DNA of 64,000 nucleotides from Mesonia algae (GCF_003253545.1 NZ_QKYV01000002.1:124001-188000); one strand, 5' to 3'; shown: positions 19,655 through 29,038, counted from the stretch's first letter. The notes: generated from the sequence alone by a model not told the origin. Program-made: numbers and translations.

Positions 19655-19694
19655 AAAAAAGGTATTCTTATTCATTAGAATACCTTTCTTTTTC
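19655..19694 (+). terminator. Rho-independent terminator after SIMPL gene
   Basis: A-run, arms GGTATTC (19661-19667) and GAATACC (19678-19684), ten-base loop, then TTTCTTTTT. The stem is extended by A:T pairs on both sides. It lies 22 bases after the SIMPL stop. Confidence 0.85.
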
Positions 19695-19737
19695 TATTTA
19701 ATTAAAATAATTTAGCAAAAAAATAGAAAAGTATATA

Positions 19738-20253
19738 ATGGTCGAAATTATAAAAGCAAATGCAACAGATTCTGATGTCATTGTTGCCTTAGGAAAACAA
19801 ACATTTTTAGAATCTCACGGCCACAGCGCTTCTAAAGAAAATATTGAAGATTATATTACCAAAACCTATCATAAGGACGTTATTCTTAAAGAATTTGAAA
19901 ACAATAACGTGCATTATCATCTTATTTATAGCGATGGTGTGATTGCTGGTTTTTCAAAAATTGAACTATATACCACCAACAAAAATATAGCCGGTTCATC
20001 AATTACCAAGTTAGATAGAATATACCTCTTAAAATCTTTTCACGGAAAAAAATTAGGCAAAGAACTGTTTAACTTTAATATCAAATTATCTAAATCTAAT
20101 AAGCAAAATGGCATTTGGCTTGCCGTTTGGGTAGAGAATAAAAAAGCTGTTGATTTTTATATGAAGCAAGGATTTAAAATTGTGGGTGAATTTGATTTTA
20201 AAATATCTGAGACGCATTCCAACCCAAATTATATTTTGTATTTAGAATACTAA
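19738..20253 (+). CDS. GNAT-family N-acetyltransferase
   Basis: 171 residues with the GNAT layout. A central strand (IAGFSKIEL) leads to LDRIYLLKSFHGKKLGKELF, which is motif A with the acetyl-CoA loop (HGKKLGKEL in place of the usual Q/RxxGxG/A). Next come IWLAVWVENKKAVDFYMKQGF, the typical VxxxNxxAxxFYxxxGF motif B, and a final strand. It transfers an acetyl group to an amine; the substrate is unknown. It starts 44 bases after the terminator and is followed after 4 bases by the SH3-like gene. Confidence 0.85.
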   Translation: MVEIIKANATDSDVIVALGKQTFLESHGHSASKENIEDYITKTYHKDVILKEFENNNVHYHLIYSDGVIAGFSKIELYTTNKNIAGSSITKLDRIYLLKSFHGKKLGKELFNFNIKLSKSNKQNGIWLAVWVENKKAVDFYMKQGFKIVGEFDFKISETHSNPNYILYLEY

Positions 20254-20257
20254 AATA

Positions 20258-20959
20258 ATGAAAAGCATATTTATTGAAGATACATCGCGTTATTCTCTAC
20301 AAGAAAAAAGGGACGAGAATTCTTATTATGTTATAAATATTTCAGGTGCTAATCTCTATAAAAAACCTTCTTTAGATTCAGAAATTATTGAGAACATTAA
20401 AGTTGGAGAGAAAATTGTAGCAAACAGAATTCTTAAAACAGAACAACCTATACATATTGGTGTAGAATTTCAGCTTCAGGGAGGTTTTATTGAAGTTAAA
20501 AATCAAGTATATTCAGGGTTTATTCATAGTTCAGATTTAACAAGATTTAAACCTCAATTAGAAGAAATATTGGATGGAATTATAATTCCAGATTTTAAAG
20601 GGAAAGTAAAAAGCAAAACATCAGAAAAAAAAATTGAAACGTTCAACAACAAAGAATATGAAGTTGAAGTGGAAATAACAACATACGAAAATGTAATTCA
20701 TACTTATACTGATTTAAATGAATGCTTAGAGAATACTTATCTTTATAAGGATATGACTTTGAATGAGGTTTATCACCAATTGCCAGTTCATAATCCTAAT
20801 ATTGATATAACTTCAAAAGGAAGTGTTATTTTAATGCCTGAGTTTATAGAAAAAAAACGAAGTAAATATTTTTTTAGTGGAATAGGGATAACACGCTATA
20901 CTACCATTGTTGAAAATCTAGACGGTCAGTATTTGATATCCTCATTGGATTGTCCATAA
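20258..20959 (+). CDS. SH3-like domain protein
   Basis: 233 residues, no signal peptide. Residues ~25-100 look like a bacterial SH3 (SH3_3) domain: YYVINISGANLYKKPSLDSEII, a strand pair with VGEKIVANRIL, and a closing YSGFIHSSDLTRF. The C-terminal half has no recognised family. It is four bases behind the acetyltransferase gene and followed by a terminator at 21000-21032. Such SH3 domains often bind cell-wall peptides or proteins, but the absence of an export signal argues for an internal partner. Confidence 0.6.
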   Translation: MKSIFIEDTSRYSLQEKRDENSYYVINISGANLYKKPSLDSEIIENIKVGEKIVANRILKTEQPIHIGVEFQLQGGFIEVKNQVYSGFIHSSDLTRFKPQLEEILDGIIIPDFKGKVKSKTSEKKIETFNNKEYEVEVEITTYENVIHTYTDLNECLENTYLYKDMTLNEVYHQLPVHNPNIDITSKGSVILMPEFIEKKRSKYFFSGIGITRYTTIVENLDGQYLISSLDCP

Positions 20960-20999
20960 ATAACGATAAGCTTACACACGCTAATTACCCCTTACAGTC

Positions 21000-21032
21000 A
21001 AGGTTTTCTTTTCAATAAGAAGACCTTTTTTT
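21000..21032 (+). terminator. Rho-independent terminator
   Basis: Arms AGGTTTTCTT (21001-21010) and AAGAAGACCT (21017-21026, one G-T pair), loop of six, followed by a T-run. It ends the acetyltransferase/SH3 unit. Confidence 0.85.
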
Positions 21033-21086
21033 ATGGAGTAAAATAGGTAGCATTAATCTTAAACAAACAACTACTAAATCTATAAA

Positions 21087-21132
21087 TGGCGGAATACCGT
21101 GATTAAAAAAACTAGATGCTTTTTTAATTTTG
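21087..21132 (+). promoter_or_regulatory. Island promoter site 3: dyad + TAATTTTG
   Basis: Dyad TGGCGG-AATA-CCGTGA (21087-21102), 22 bases, TAATTTTG (21125-21132). The right half-site and -7 are exact, the left half-site is degenerate. It stands right after a terminator and 95 bases before the first gene of the next unit. No TTG at -33. Confidence 0.65.
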
Positions 21133-21227
21133 AACTCTATTTTAAAATGCAAAAACTAATAAGTGAGTAATGTATTATTTGCAATAGTTTATTGAGCATA
21201 AATAGTAAAAAAATAAAACGATTAAAA

Positions 21228-21602
21228 ATGAAATATTTAGACTTTAGCATTAACGGTAGAGTACAAAATTTAATGGTAGATGTTTTTGATGCTATAAGCA
21301 CATCAACAGAATCAAAAATAAAAATCGCTGAACTTTTAGATACTAGAAGCATTTTTGAACTTGTCTTTGAAATTGTAAAAGAAACAGGATTTTATAACCT
21401 AGATGAAAATTTTAATCTTATTAAATCCCTAAATATAGATACCCAAGAAGAGAATAGGGAAGAGGCGCTTTACAATACTTGGGCAACTATGGGTGAAAAC
21501 TTAAACACGGCTAAAACTCAAGAAGAATTCAATGCCAAGTTTGCTTTATTTGTGCCTATTATTTTAAAACGTATGGAAGCAATTAACCGTATGTCGGCTT
21601 AA
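21228..21602 (+). CDS. Hypothetical protein at head of second LRR unit
   Basis: 124 residues from the ATG at 21228; an upstream in-frame TTG at 21192 would add 12 basic residues but is less likely. It is mostly helical, without recognised domain, signal peptide or membrane segment. It is preceded by promoter site 3 and followed after 68 bases by the second LRR gene, so it probably acts with that protein. Confidence 0.55.
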   Translation: MKYLDFSINGRVQNLMVDVFDAISTSTESKIKIAELLDTRSIFELVFEIVKETGFYNLDENFNLIKSLNIDTQEENREEALYNTWATMGENLNTAKTQEEFNAKFALFVPIILKRMEAINRMSA

Positions 21603-21670
21603 TGTCTTTTCGCATTACTTAAATTCTTTTAATCTAATACCAACTACATTTTAGCTTATAAACTTACACT

Positions 21671-24046
21671 ATGATCCTAGACCTTTCTAACCTTAACCAG
21701 TATTACAAGCAATTACAGTCGCAACCCAATTATCCAAAAGCTTATTTATATGAGCTTTTTGCTGTTGGTAAAACGTCTAGAGATGAAATTATTGTTGCAG
21801 AAATTACTGAAACTATAGAGCAATACGTTACAGCAGAGATTATTGCGGCTTTTAAAACCCGTAATAAATTGCCTGAAGATGGTGAAAATTCAGGAGAAAT
21901 TTTAGAGACCTTACTTAAATATGGACTTAAAGACCCATTATTTCCCATAGGTAAAATCTACAACGCTTTTCAATTTTCTTTGCTTTCTATTAGAACAAAA
22001 AGTATTGCAGAAATACTAGAAAAACAACCCGATCTTATTTCGCGTTTAAACGGTGTTACTAGACTAAAAATAGCTAATGTATTTACTAACGGTTTGCCAA
22101 AAGAAATTTGTGACATTACCTCTTTAACGGGTTTAAACATTAAAGGCGATTACCAAGCCTTACCCGTTTCTATAGGGAATTTACAACAGTTAGAAAGTGT
22201 GACTCTAGAATTACCAAAACTCGCTTCCTTTCCTGAATCGTTTTGGTTTTTAAAAAACATAAAAGAACTAGAATTAAGCGATATAGAAACAGATTTCCAA
22301 GCGTCGCTTCAGCTAGAAAAACTCACAAAACTAGAAGAATTAGGCTTCTACGTCGTTAATTTAAAAGACACTTCTCAATTACAACTTCCTTCGAGTTTAA
22401 AAGAATTAGATTTTATAAGATTAGAACATTTAACTCAACTTCCTGCTAGTATTTCTACACTCGTAAACCTTGAAAAATTTAATTTATTTAAATGTCCACT
22501 GTTAGTTGAAATACCAAAGGTCTTTCACAATTTAAACAAGCTTTTTGTTCTTAAGTTTAAAGCTGTTCCTTTAATTAAAACCATTGAAGACAATCAAATA
22601 TTTACCAAGAAATGTGAATACATTACTTTAGACGATAGTCTACAAATTGTACCAGGAAGTTCACCTATTCCAAATACTGAATTATTAGTTAGAGATACTA
22701 AAACCTTAAATTACGTATTATCTCATCCTGAACGCTTTACCTCTTTAGAAAAAATAATAATTCAATATATCACAGATTTTTCTGAGGTCACACTCGGTTT
22801 CGGACAATTAACAACACTTAAAGCTATCGATATTCATCAAGGAATTCATATGGAAACCTTGTTTCAAGATATTGAAAAATGTACGCAATTACGCTATTTA
22901 AAAATGTACGGCGCTAGTATAGAAAGTATTCCTGAAGGTTTAAAAGACCTGGAGTATTTAGACTTTTTAAGTTTTAATAGTTGTCGTGAATTGGTATTAA
23001 ATGCTGCTAATTTACCTTCTAAAATTAAAGAATTATACCTATTTGATATTAAAGCATATGTTCCTGCTGAAAAATTACTTGAAGCTGAACAAGCTTATTT
23101 TGGGAATTTAGCGATTGAAGAACCTAAGGTATTATTTAGCAACTTAATAACTAAATCGCTTCATTTTTCGGGTATTAATGAATGCGAAAATACGCAAGAA
23201 GATTTAACGCAATACTTACCAAAACCGAAACTATTAACCACACTAAAAGCTTATACAAATACAGGTCATTTTAAAGATGTACTTCACTATTGCACAAACT
23301 TAGAGCATTTACATTTAGATAATAATGAAGCTAGTCTGGGAACATTAACTAGCTTACCTGCTCCGAAATTAAAATATTTTAAATTAGATTTTTATAAGGG
23401 AGACAACCTAGAATCTATTATTAAAAATATGCCCAATTTAGAGGGCTTAAATATGGCACATTATGACGTTTCAACTACGTTTCCTAAAGTAACGTTGCCG
23501 AATTTAAAAGCTTTAGATTTAAGTTATACCACTTTTGAAAGTCTTGAAACTTTAGAAGCACCTGTTTTAGAATCGATTTATATTGCCTTAAGTTATCAAT
23601 TTGGAATGGAAGCTTATGCGAAATTAAATCAGTTTAAAGCCTTGAAAAAATTAAGTTTTAGGGGCATTAGTGACGAGGTAAATAGTATTCCGGAAAGTAT
23701 TTCAGAATTAAAACTAACCGAATTTTTAATAAACCATAAGTTTGAAGTGTTGCCAGAATTCATTCAGCATATGACCACTTTAAAAACCTTATCCTTAGGC
23801 GGAAATGACTTTGTCGATTTACCAACTTGGATAGCCGATTTACCCCATTTAGAACGCTTAGACATTGATGGTTGTAAGTTTGAAAATGCCGTGCCAGAAT
23901 ACTTTCAGAAACTAAAACTGAAAGAACTAAAATATTACATCTCTGGTTTTGATGGATATAATATGAATCCAAAAAAATACAATAACTTAATAACGCCAGG
24001 TTATACGAAGTTGAAAAAAGAGTTCAGTAAAGAAGCAAATGTGTAA
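21671..24046 (+). CDS. Large leucine-rich-repeat protein, paralogue of 10254-12776
   Basis: 791 residues, cytoplasmic. The N-terminal helical domain (NYPKAYLYELFAVGKTSRDEI ... LISRLNGVTRLKI) and C-terminal tail (YYISGFDGYNM) match the LRR protein at 10254-12776. Between them lies a series of irregular repeats of the form LxxLxxLxLxxCxxLxxLPxxI. The two copies are diverged, so the duplication is old. No catalytic domain is seen, so a protein-binding scaffold or sensor is likely. Its start is 68 bases after the small gene driven by promoter site 3. Confidence 0.8.
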   Translation: MILDLSNLNQYYKQLQSQPNYPKAYLYELFAVGKTSRDEIIVAEITETIEQYVTAEIIAAFKTRNKLPEDGENSGEILETLLKYGLKDPLFPIGKIYNAFQFSLLSIRTKSIAEILEKQPDLISRLNGVTRLKIANVFTNGLPKEICDITSLTGLNIKGDYQALPVSIGNLQQLESVTLELPKLASFPESFWFLKNIKELELSDIETDFQASLQLEKLTKLEELGFYVVNLKDTSQLQLPSSLKELDFIRLEHLTQLPASISTLVNLEKFNLFKCPLLVEIPKVFHNLNKLFVLKFKAVPLIKTIEDNQIFTKKCEYITLDDSLQIVPGSSPIPNTELLVRDTKTLNYVLSHPERFTSLEKIIIQYITDFSEVTLGFGQLTTLKAIDIHQGIHMETLFQDIEKCTQLRYLKMYGASIESIPEGLKDLEYLDFLSFNSCRELVLNAANLPSKIKELYLFDIKAYVPAEKLLEAEQAYFGNLAIEEPKVLFSNLITKSLHFSGINECENTQEDLTQYLPKPKLLTTLKAYTNTGHFKDVLHYCTNLEHLHLDNNEASLGTLTSLPAPKLKYFKLDFYKGDNLESIIKNMPNLEGLNMAHYDVSTTFPKVTLPNLKALDLSYTTFESLETLEAPVLESIYIALSYQFGMEAYAKLNQFKALKKLSFRGISDEVNSIPESISELKLTEFLINHKFEVLPEFIQHMTTLKTLSLGGNDFVDLPTWIADLPHLERLDIDGCKFENAVPEYFQKLKLKELKYYISGFDGYNMNPKKYNNLITPGYTKLKKEFSKEANV

Positions 24047-24080
24047 TTTTTGATGCTATTTACTATTTAAAACAAAACTT

Positions 24081-24851
24081 ATGAACATAGAAAAATTAAT
24101 TAGAACTCGAGAGCCTTACCAAGAAATGTTATTTGACAGTTTTTTAATCGAAAATATAAAGTCGTACGAGGAACTTATTGAGGTTTATAAAACCTATAAA
24201 CAAAATCATCCTGACAAGACCATAATCTTAACGCTTGATGATTTAGGTCAAGCTGAATATACCAGCGGTCACGCTTGTGATTATAATTCTCTGCTAGATA
24301 CAGACAGTTATGATTTATCTGGACTCGATGAAGCTTGTTATGATGACGATAACGAGCATTTGGGACATCTTTCTACACCATCAGAATATTTCATTATCAG
24401 AGAAAACTTTTTGAAACAAACAAAAGGTATTGATTTTAAAACCATTTGTGAAAAAGGCATAGACAATTCTGATGACGATGTTTTAGATTTAGAAAACATT
24501 AATGAATCTCCATTGGCTTTTTTAGACCAACAGGTGATTCTTAAAATTCTTCCTGTTGATAAACCATACGAAGGCCTTACCGGATTTCCGAATGGATATT
24601 TTGATGCCGACTTCAGTCCTTTTGAAAATTATGCATTATCAAAACACCTCTTTGAAACCTACAATTTTGAACTTTTTGGTATAGGTGCTTCTTTTTTAGG
24701 ATTTATTAGAAATGAAAAATTAGAAGACAATGAATTAAAAGCATTGGTAACTGACTTGGCAAAATTGTATAACACCACCGAACCAGAGTTTGAAAAATTA
24801 GCAGATATCATCAAAAATAAAAAACATTTGTTTTTAAGATATACGGAGTAA
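24081..24851 (+). CDS. Hypothetical acidic protein
   Basis: 256 residues, strongly acidic in the middle (clusters of Asp and Asn near residues 70-150), no signal peptide or membrane helix. The C-terminal part (FPNGYFDADFSPFENYALSKHLF ... FELFGIGASFLGFIR) looks like a conserved domain, but I cannot name it. It starts 34 bases after the LRR gene and ends at a strong bidirectional terminator, so it is the last gene of the unit from promoter site 3. Confidence 0.55.
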   Translation: MNIEKLIRTREPYQEMLFDSFLIENIKSYEELIEVYKTYKQNHPDKTIILTLDDLGQAEYTSGHACDYNSLLDTDSYDLSGLDEACYDDDNEHLGHLSTPSEYFIIRENFLKQTKGIDFKTICEKGIDNSDDDVLDLENINESPLAFLDQQVILKILPVDKPYEGLTGFPNGYFDADFSPFENYALSKHLFETYNFELFGIGASFLGFIRNEKLEDNELKALVTDLAKLYNTTEPEFEKLADIIKNKKHLFLRYTE

Positions 24852-24867
24852 TTTCAATCCTAAAAAT

Positions 24868-24892
24868 CCCAATTATAAAATTTATAATTGGG
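24868..24892. terminator. Bidirectional terminator between convergent units
   Basis: Perfect 12-bp arms CCCAATTATAAA and TTTATAATTGGG with a one-base loop. The plus side continues CTTTTATT and the minus side ATTTTTAGG. It separates the plus unit ending at 24851 from the ten-gene minus operon ending at 24923. Confidence 0.85.
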
Positions 24893-24922
24893 CTTTTATT
24901 ATATAAGAAAACTCATTAAAAT

Positions 24923-25354
24923 TTACTCTGAAAATTGTTTAATAATTTCAAACAAGGTCAATTTAGTTCTCTTTATACTGCCATCATCGTGACGAAATAA
25001 ATGTACTTTAGTATTATCATAGCAACCAAAAAACAATAAATCCCCTTCGGAATTAGCACCTATAGCTTTACCTAAAGCCAACTTTTCTAAACTCCACTTA
25101 TAACCATCTAAATCTTTAAATGTCGGATTCATAAATTCACTTAACGTCTTTACATATGGTTTTAATGCGTGAATTCGACTGACTTCCATTCCATCTATGT
25201 TGGTAAGCTCCATCATCTTTTCAAAATTATACAAGGTAAATTCTTCTTCCTCAAAAATTACAGTTCTTGGTTTTTCAGCAATAAACTCCCTGTAATTTTT
25301 TCTAAATAGTGGTTTTAGTTCATCTTCAGAGCTTACGATTAAGTCTTCATTCAT
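24923..25354 (-). CDS. SMI1/KNR4 (SUKH)-like protein
   Basis: 143 residues. The C-terminal half (AIGANSEGDLLFFGCYDNTKVHLFRHDDGSI) has the typical SUKH strand pattern in which a GD-x-hydrophobic strand is followed by a charged HDDG turn, and it ends in a helix. SUKH proteins are common immunity proteins against secreted nucleases and other toxins and also occur in multi-immunity arrays. It is the last of ten genes transcribed from promoter site 4, directly downstream of the endonuclease V homologue. Confidence 0.65.
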   Translation of the reverse strand: MNEDLIVSSEDELKPLFRKNYREFIAEKPRTVIFEEEEFTLYNFEKMMELTNIDGMEVSRIHALKPYVKTLSEFMNPTFKDLDGYKWSLEKLALGKAIGANSEGDLLFFGCYDNTKVHLFRHDDGSIKRTKLTLFEIIKQFSE

Positions 25355-25373
25355 AATTATATTTTTTTTAATA

Positions 25374-25883
25374 TTAGTTCTTAGTATTTTCTTTTGTTTT
25401 TGTATCTACAATCTGCAGTAATGTTGGCATTCGGTATTTACCGTGCATACGTTCTATGGCATTACAAACCTCATCTCTATCTGTACCAATAGAGGTCACA
25501 TACATTGGTTTTTTACTTTCGCCACGACATACTTCCTTAAATACAGAAGTTTTAGATACAAACTCAGATTTCGCAATTCCAACAACAGGAATTTTACCTT
25601 CTAAAGCTTGGTACAAATAGCCCCCTAAGCCCAAATGTTTTTCCTCTAAAATCACGTAACCATCAACGATAATTAAGTCGACTTCATCTAAATTCACTTG
25701 TTTAAGTAGACTTAAAATACACGGTAATTCGCGTTTGTAAAAAGACCCTGGCTCGTATGGTGCTACGCCTTCAATAATATCGGTGTAAATTTTTGTTGGT
25801 TCGTCGTCTTCCCAATCGTTAAAACTTACTGCTATGGTTTTGGCTTTGCCGTCGTAATAATAAGTATCAAAAGCGAGTATCAT
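25374..25883 (-). CDS. Endonuclease V family protein
   Basis: 169 residues, shorter than the usual ~220. Family motifs in order: FDTYY with the metal aspartate D6; the wedge-type PYEPG (residues 42-46) followed by RE at 51-52, matching the conserved RE-x-P pattern with the catalytic glutamate; IIVDG with D74; and IPVVGIAKS with K105. Endonuclease V nicks nucleic acid one base 3' of inosine and, in many organisms, prefers inosine in RNA. The loop after D74 (GYVILEEKHLGLG) lacks the usual H-P-R residues, so activity or substrate may differ. It sits in one operon with two AlkB-like oxygenases, which strongly suggests base-damage or modified-nucleotide handling. Confidence 0.85.
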   Translation of the reverse strand: MILAFDTYYYDGKAKTIAVSFNDWEDDEPTKIYTDIIEGVAPYEPGSFYKRELPCILSLLKQVNLDEVDLIIVDGYVILEEKHLGLGGYLYQALEGKIPVVGIAKSEFVSKTSVFKEVCRGESKKPMYVTSIGTDRDEVCNAIERMHGKYRMPTLLQIVDTKTKENTKN

Positions 25884-25903
25884 AATTGTTGTTTTTTTTG
25901 TAA

Positions 25904-26698
25904 TTACTGTTCTGTCTTTAAAGGCAACATTAAATCAGCTTTACTAAGTGTATATTTTAAAGCAGGATAAGTAAAATCTAGACTTCTATTTTCCTGTCCT
26001 CTTAGTTTATAAAATTCTTTTTCTTGCGTTTCACTTGCGAGATCCATTACTGTACAACCTTCAAAATACGGGATATTATTTCTGAATTCAACCAAGGTTT
26101 TAGAAGTTCTAAAAGTGATACCAAGCCATTTATTATCGGCTAATTTAAGCGCCTCACGATTTGGGTTTTCTAAAATTATTTTATGTGAATATTTAGCATT
26201 CATTTTCACAGAAAATAAAACGAATGAATGATGCGTAAGCTTAATATCAAATTCTTCCGCAGTAGATTTATCTTTAATTCTAAGTATACGAGTGGATGCA
26301 TCTGTAAGTGTTTCAGGATGTTTATAACAAGAAAATAACCCAATATAAGAGTCGGATTCAAGGTCTAAATTTTGATCGGAATGATAGCCCATTTTTGTAT
26401 AGTTCTCGTCATATATTTCAATAAGTCCACAGTTAAAAGCTGTTTTTGGTTGATTTTCGGCTTCTAATGTATTATTTATATGATTTAAAATATCTAGATG
26501 ATTTTCAGTAAAATAATGAGCAGGAATACTAAACTTTGTTGTTGTTCTTACTACGGGAATGCCTTTATCTAAGCACTTTATTATATTATTCCCAACACGT
26601 CCTTTTCCTAAGACTTCAAAATTGATTTCTTTAGATAAAGAGTCAAAACAATTAGCTTTTAATGGAAGTGTCGTTTTATAAAACGGATACATATTCAT
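25904..26698 (-). CDS. AlkB-like 2-oxoglutarate/Fe(II) oxygenase
   Basis: 264 residues. All catalytic residues are visible: H106 and D108 in the HSD motif (GYHSDQ), H172 in YSHKI, and R197 in WLGITFR, the 2-oxoglutarate-binding arginine. The order HxD...H...R with a C-terminal ITFR strand is that of the AlkB branch, whose members oxidatively remove alkyl groups from nucleic-acid bases or proteins. The N-terminal ~90 residues are not recognised. It lies 18 bases after the related 407-residue gene and 20 bases before the endonuclease V homologue. Confidence 0.8.
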   Translation of the reverse strand: MNMYPFYKTTLPLKANCFDSLSKEINFEVLGKGRVGNNIIKCLDKGIPVVRTTTKFSIPAHYFTENHLDILNHINNTLEAENQPKTAFNCGLIEIYDENYTKMGYHSDQNLDLESDSYIGLFSCYKHPETLTDASTRILRIKDKSTAEEFDIKLTHHSFVLFSVKMNAKYSHKIILENPNREALKLADNKWLGITFRTSKTLVEFRNNIPYFEGCTVMDLASETQEKEFYKLRGQENRSLDFTYPALKYTLSKADLMLPLKTEQ

Positions 26699-26715
26699 AC
26701 AATAATGCTTTCAGA

Positions 26716-27939
26716 TTAATAGATTGGTTTTTTATAATCTCCAGTATTCATACTAAAGTGAACTTTACCATAATCTACACGTTTAACGGTCTTGTTTTCT
26801 TCGTAATAAGACGTTCTTAAATCTTCTAGATTTTCAGTAACCATTGGTTCTAACTTAATACGTTCGTCTTCATTTTTAATGTAGGTTTGGCCGTTTGTGT
26901 AAACAACTTCTAGATTAGAACAACGAATGACATAGCCCATTCTAATCGGAATTAAATCGATATCTAAAACCGATGGTCTTATCTCGTGCGTGTACAAACG
27001 GTTTGTAGATAATGGGATAATAAATACCGAATTAGGATATAAAGTGACACTAAACTCTTTAACCAAAGTGTCATCATTTACAGACGATTTAAGTTTGAAA
27101 AGCAGACGACTTAATCCGCTAGATTTCCCGTAAATTCTATCGAACTTATTCGTTTTAGAACGACTTAACTTATTTAAATTAGTTTGATTGTAAAACGTAC
27201 AGAAGGCAATTAAACCCTCTTTTGGCATATCTTTCGTTTTGTCGGAATGCGCTTTTATCTTCGCTTTTACATCTTTAGGATGGTCTTTATCTTTCTTTTT
27301 ATTCTCGTAAATCTGAGCTAAAACGTGGTTTAATTCGGTGGCTTTTTCAAAATCAAATTTTACAGCCTCATTAATTGCATTTACAATATGTGTATCTGTT
27401 GCTCTAAAATTATCTGTTGGTCCTGTTAAGTTAGTAGAACATCTTAATAATTTAAAATGAAGTTGTTCTTCGTTTTTAGTCGATTTTTCTTGGGTGATTT
27501 TACTTAGATAAATGCCTTTTCTTAAAGCTACAGATTGTTTTGTAGATTCTGTTAAATGTTGAAATTGATGCTCTGTCTCTATATTTGAAAAATAATTTTC
27601 ATCCTCAAAAAACTCACGATAAAACACGCCTGCATTGTGTACATTTATTGGGACTTGCCCTTCATTTATCACTTTTATATTTGGGGTTGAAAGATTTTCG
27701 TAATGAGAAGAAAATTCTTTGATAATGAAAACGTCTTCAGATTTAGCGTCTAACAAAGTTATATCTCCCAGAGCAAAAATTCGGATTGAGTTTTTTGTGT
27801 TTTCAATATCTGAAAAACGTGTTACTACATTTCCGTTAAAGTTGGCTTTTAAATCATTTAAGGCTTCCGAAGTATCTTCAGAATTCGTTAAATCAATTAA
27901 AATATTTTTAGTTTTAGAAAGTACGTTTTCAGCCTTCAT
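26716..27939 (-). CDS. Second AlkB-like 2-oxoglutarate/Fe(II) oxygenase
   Basis: 407 residues. The C-terminal part aligns with the neighbouring 264-residue protein: HSD at 231-233 followed by the same spacing to a hydrophobic strand (LIAFCTFY against IGLFSCY), then H318 in YTHEI and R339 in YVIRCS. A complete AlkB-type HxD...H...R set is therefore kept. The extra N-terminal ~220 residues have no recognised domain and may bind substrate or partner. The gap to the upstream gene is 2 bases, so translation may be coupled. Confidence 0.7.
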   Translation of the reverse strand: MKAENVLSKTKNILIDLTNSEDTSEALNDLKANFNGNVVTRFSDIENTKNSIRIFALGDITLLDAKSEDVFIIKEFSSHYENLSTPNIKVINEGQVPINVHNAGVFYREFFEDENYFSNIETEHQFQHLTESTKQSVALRKGIYLSKITQEKSTKNEEQLHFKLLRCSTNLTGPTDNFRATDTHIVNAINEAVKFDFEKATELNHVLAQIYENKKKDKDHPKDVKAKIKAHSDKTKDMPKEGLIAFCTFYNQTNLNKLSRSKTNKFDRIYGKSSGLSRLLFKLKSSVNDDTLVKEFSVTLYPNSVFIIPLSTNRLYTHEIRPSVLDIDLIPIRMGYVIRCSNLEVVYTNGQTYIKNEDERIKLEPMVTENLEDLRTSYYEENKTVKRVDYGKVHFSMNTGDYKKPIY

Positions 27940-27941
27940 AA

Positions 27942-28394
27942 CTATTGTGTTTGATGTTCATAATAACCCAATGCTTCAGCTCTCACTAAATCGGTATAAT
28001 TAGTATTCTCAGAAATCAATTTTAGGAGTTCTATATATTTTTTGCGTTCCTCTTTTTTTAAACCATTAATACATCTATTTAATAAAAGTGTCGAAGTAAT
28101 TGTACCGTTCTCTTTATTGAATTTCAGCAATTCAGCATTATAAATTTTGTAGTTTGGTTGATCTATAGCTTCTATTAAATGAATAAAAGAGAAATCTTCA
28201 TCTAATTCTGGATCTTGACGTTTTAAGAAACCGAAAAGCGTTTGAATGAGTTGCTGCTTTTGTGAATCTGTAAAACGATTTACATCTTCTAATTGGTAGC
28301 CAATAGCATCAAAGAATTCACTAATTTCATAATCTTCCATTTCGTCATTTACTTGGAAGTTTTTAATTAGTGTGATGGTGTCTTCTAAATTCAT
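27942..28394 (-). CDS. Hypothetical helical protein
   Basis: 150 residues, all-helical in appearance, acidic, no signal peptide. Its first part (DEMEDYEISEFFDAIGY) and last part (YTDLVRAEALGYYEHQ) look like the short helical-repeat proteins found among immunity genes, but no family is certain. It is two bases upstream of the 407-residue oxygenase gene, inside the operon from promoter site 4. Confidence 0.5.
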   Translation of the reverse strand: MNLEDTITLIKNFQVNDEMEDYEISEFFDAIGYQLEDVNRFTDSQKQQLIQTLFGFLKRQDPELDEDFSFIHLIEAIDQPNYKIYNAELLKFNKENGTITSTLLLNRCINGLKKEERKKYIELLKLISENTNYTDLVRAEALGYYEHQTQ

Positions 28395-28418
28395 TTTATG
28401 ATTTGGTTAAAAATTATT

Positions 28419-29024
28419 CTATTCTAAATAACCTTCTCGTATAAAAGAAAATTTATTATCGATTAGTATTTGTAAATAGGCTTCAAAGCTATCTGCAATC
28501 ACTTCAAACTCGTTAGGATCGTGAAGATACCTCACGATTTGGCCTATTTTTCCTTTATCAGAAGGACTATAATCTATGTAAAGCTGGGAGGTTCCGCCGT
28601 TATTTGTGCAATTTGCAAAATGAAGCCAATCAAGATCTTTTGCGTGTTTTAAGAGTTTTTCATCGATGTCTACACCATCATATTCTCCATCTAAATAATC
28701 TTGAAAATTATAAGGTGCATCACCTTGATTTTCTAAGATTTGTTGAGACGACAATAAATAATAATCACGTTTAACTAGATCTGAACCCAATAAAGTAAAC
28801 GCAATATCTTCATCGCCATACGTTCTCCAATACGTACCATCAACATACTGCAATAGATGAATTAATGCCTCAGGAATCTCAGGACAAGCGGCTTTAAGCT
28901 CGTCTATATGGTCTTGAGATGCACCGTGTTTTACGCTCTCAAAATGATTCCAAATTTCTTTGCCTTTAACGTTATAATAAGCGTTTTTTAATCCGGAAAT
29001 GTATGAATCTACGATGTTATTCAT
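28419..29024 (-). CDS. SMI1/KNR4 (SUKH) family protein
   Basis: 201 residues. The family pattern is clear: a helix with PEIPEALIHLLQYVDGTYWRTYG, a glycine-rich strand with LDWLHFANCTNNGGTSQLYIDYSP, then KGKIGQIVRYLHDPNEFEVIADSFEAYLQIL. This is the SUKH fold with its GQI-x-R strand. SUKH proteins commonly act as antitoxin/immunity proteins. It is one of three seen in this island (also 24923-25354 and 39007-40059). It belongs to the ten-gene minus operon. Confidence 0.85.
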   Translation of the reverse strand: MNNIVDSYISGLKNAYYNVKGKEIWNHFESVKHGASQDHIDELKAACPEIPEALIHLLQYVDGTYWRTYGDEDIAFTLLGSDLVKRDYYLLSSQQILENQGDAPYNFQDYLDGEYDGVDIDEKLLKHAKDLDWLHFANCTNNGGTSQLYIDYSPSDKGKIGQIVRYLHDPNEFEVIADSFEAYLQILIDNKFSFIREGYLE

Positions 29025-29038
29025 TCTGTTTTATTGTT

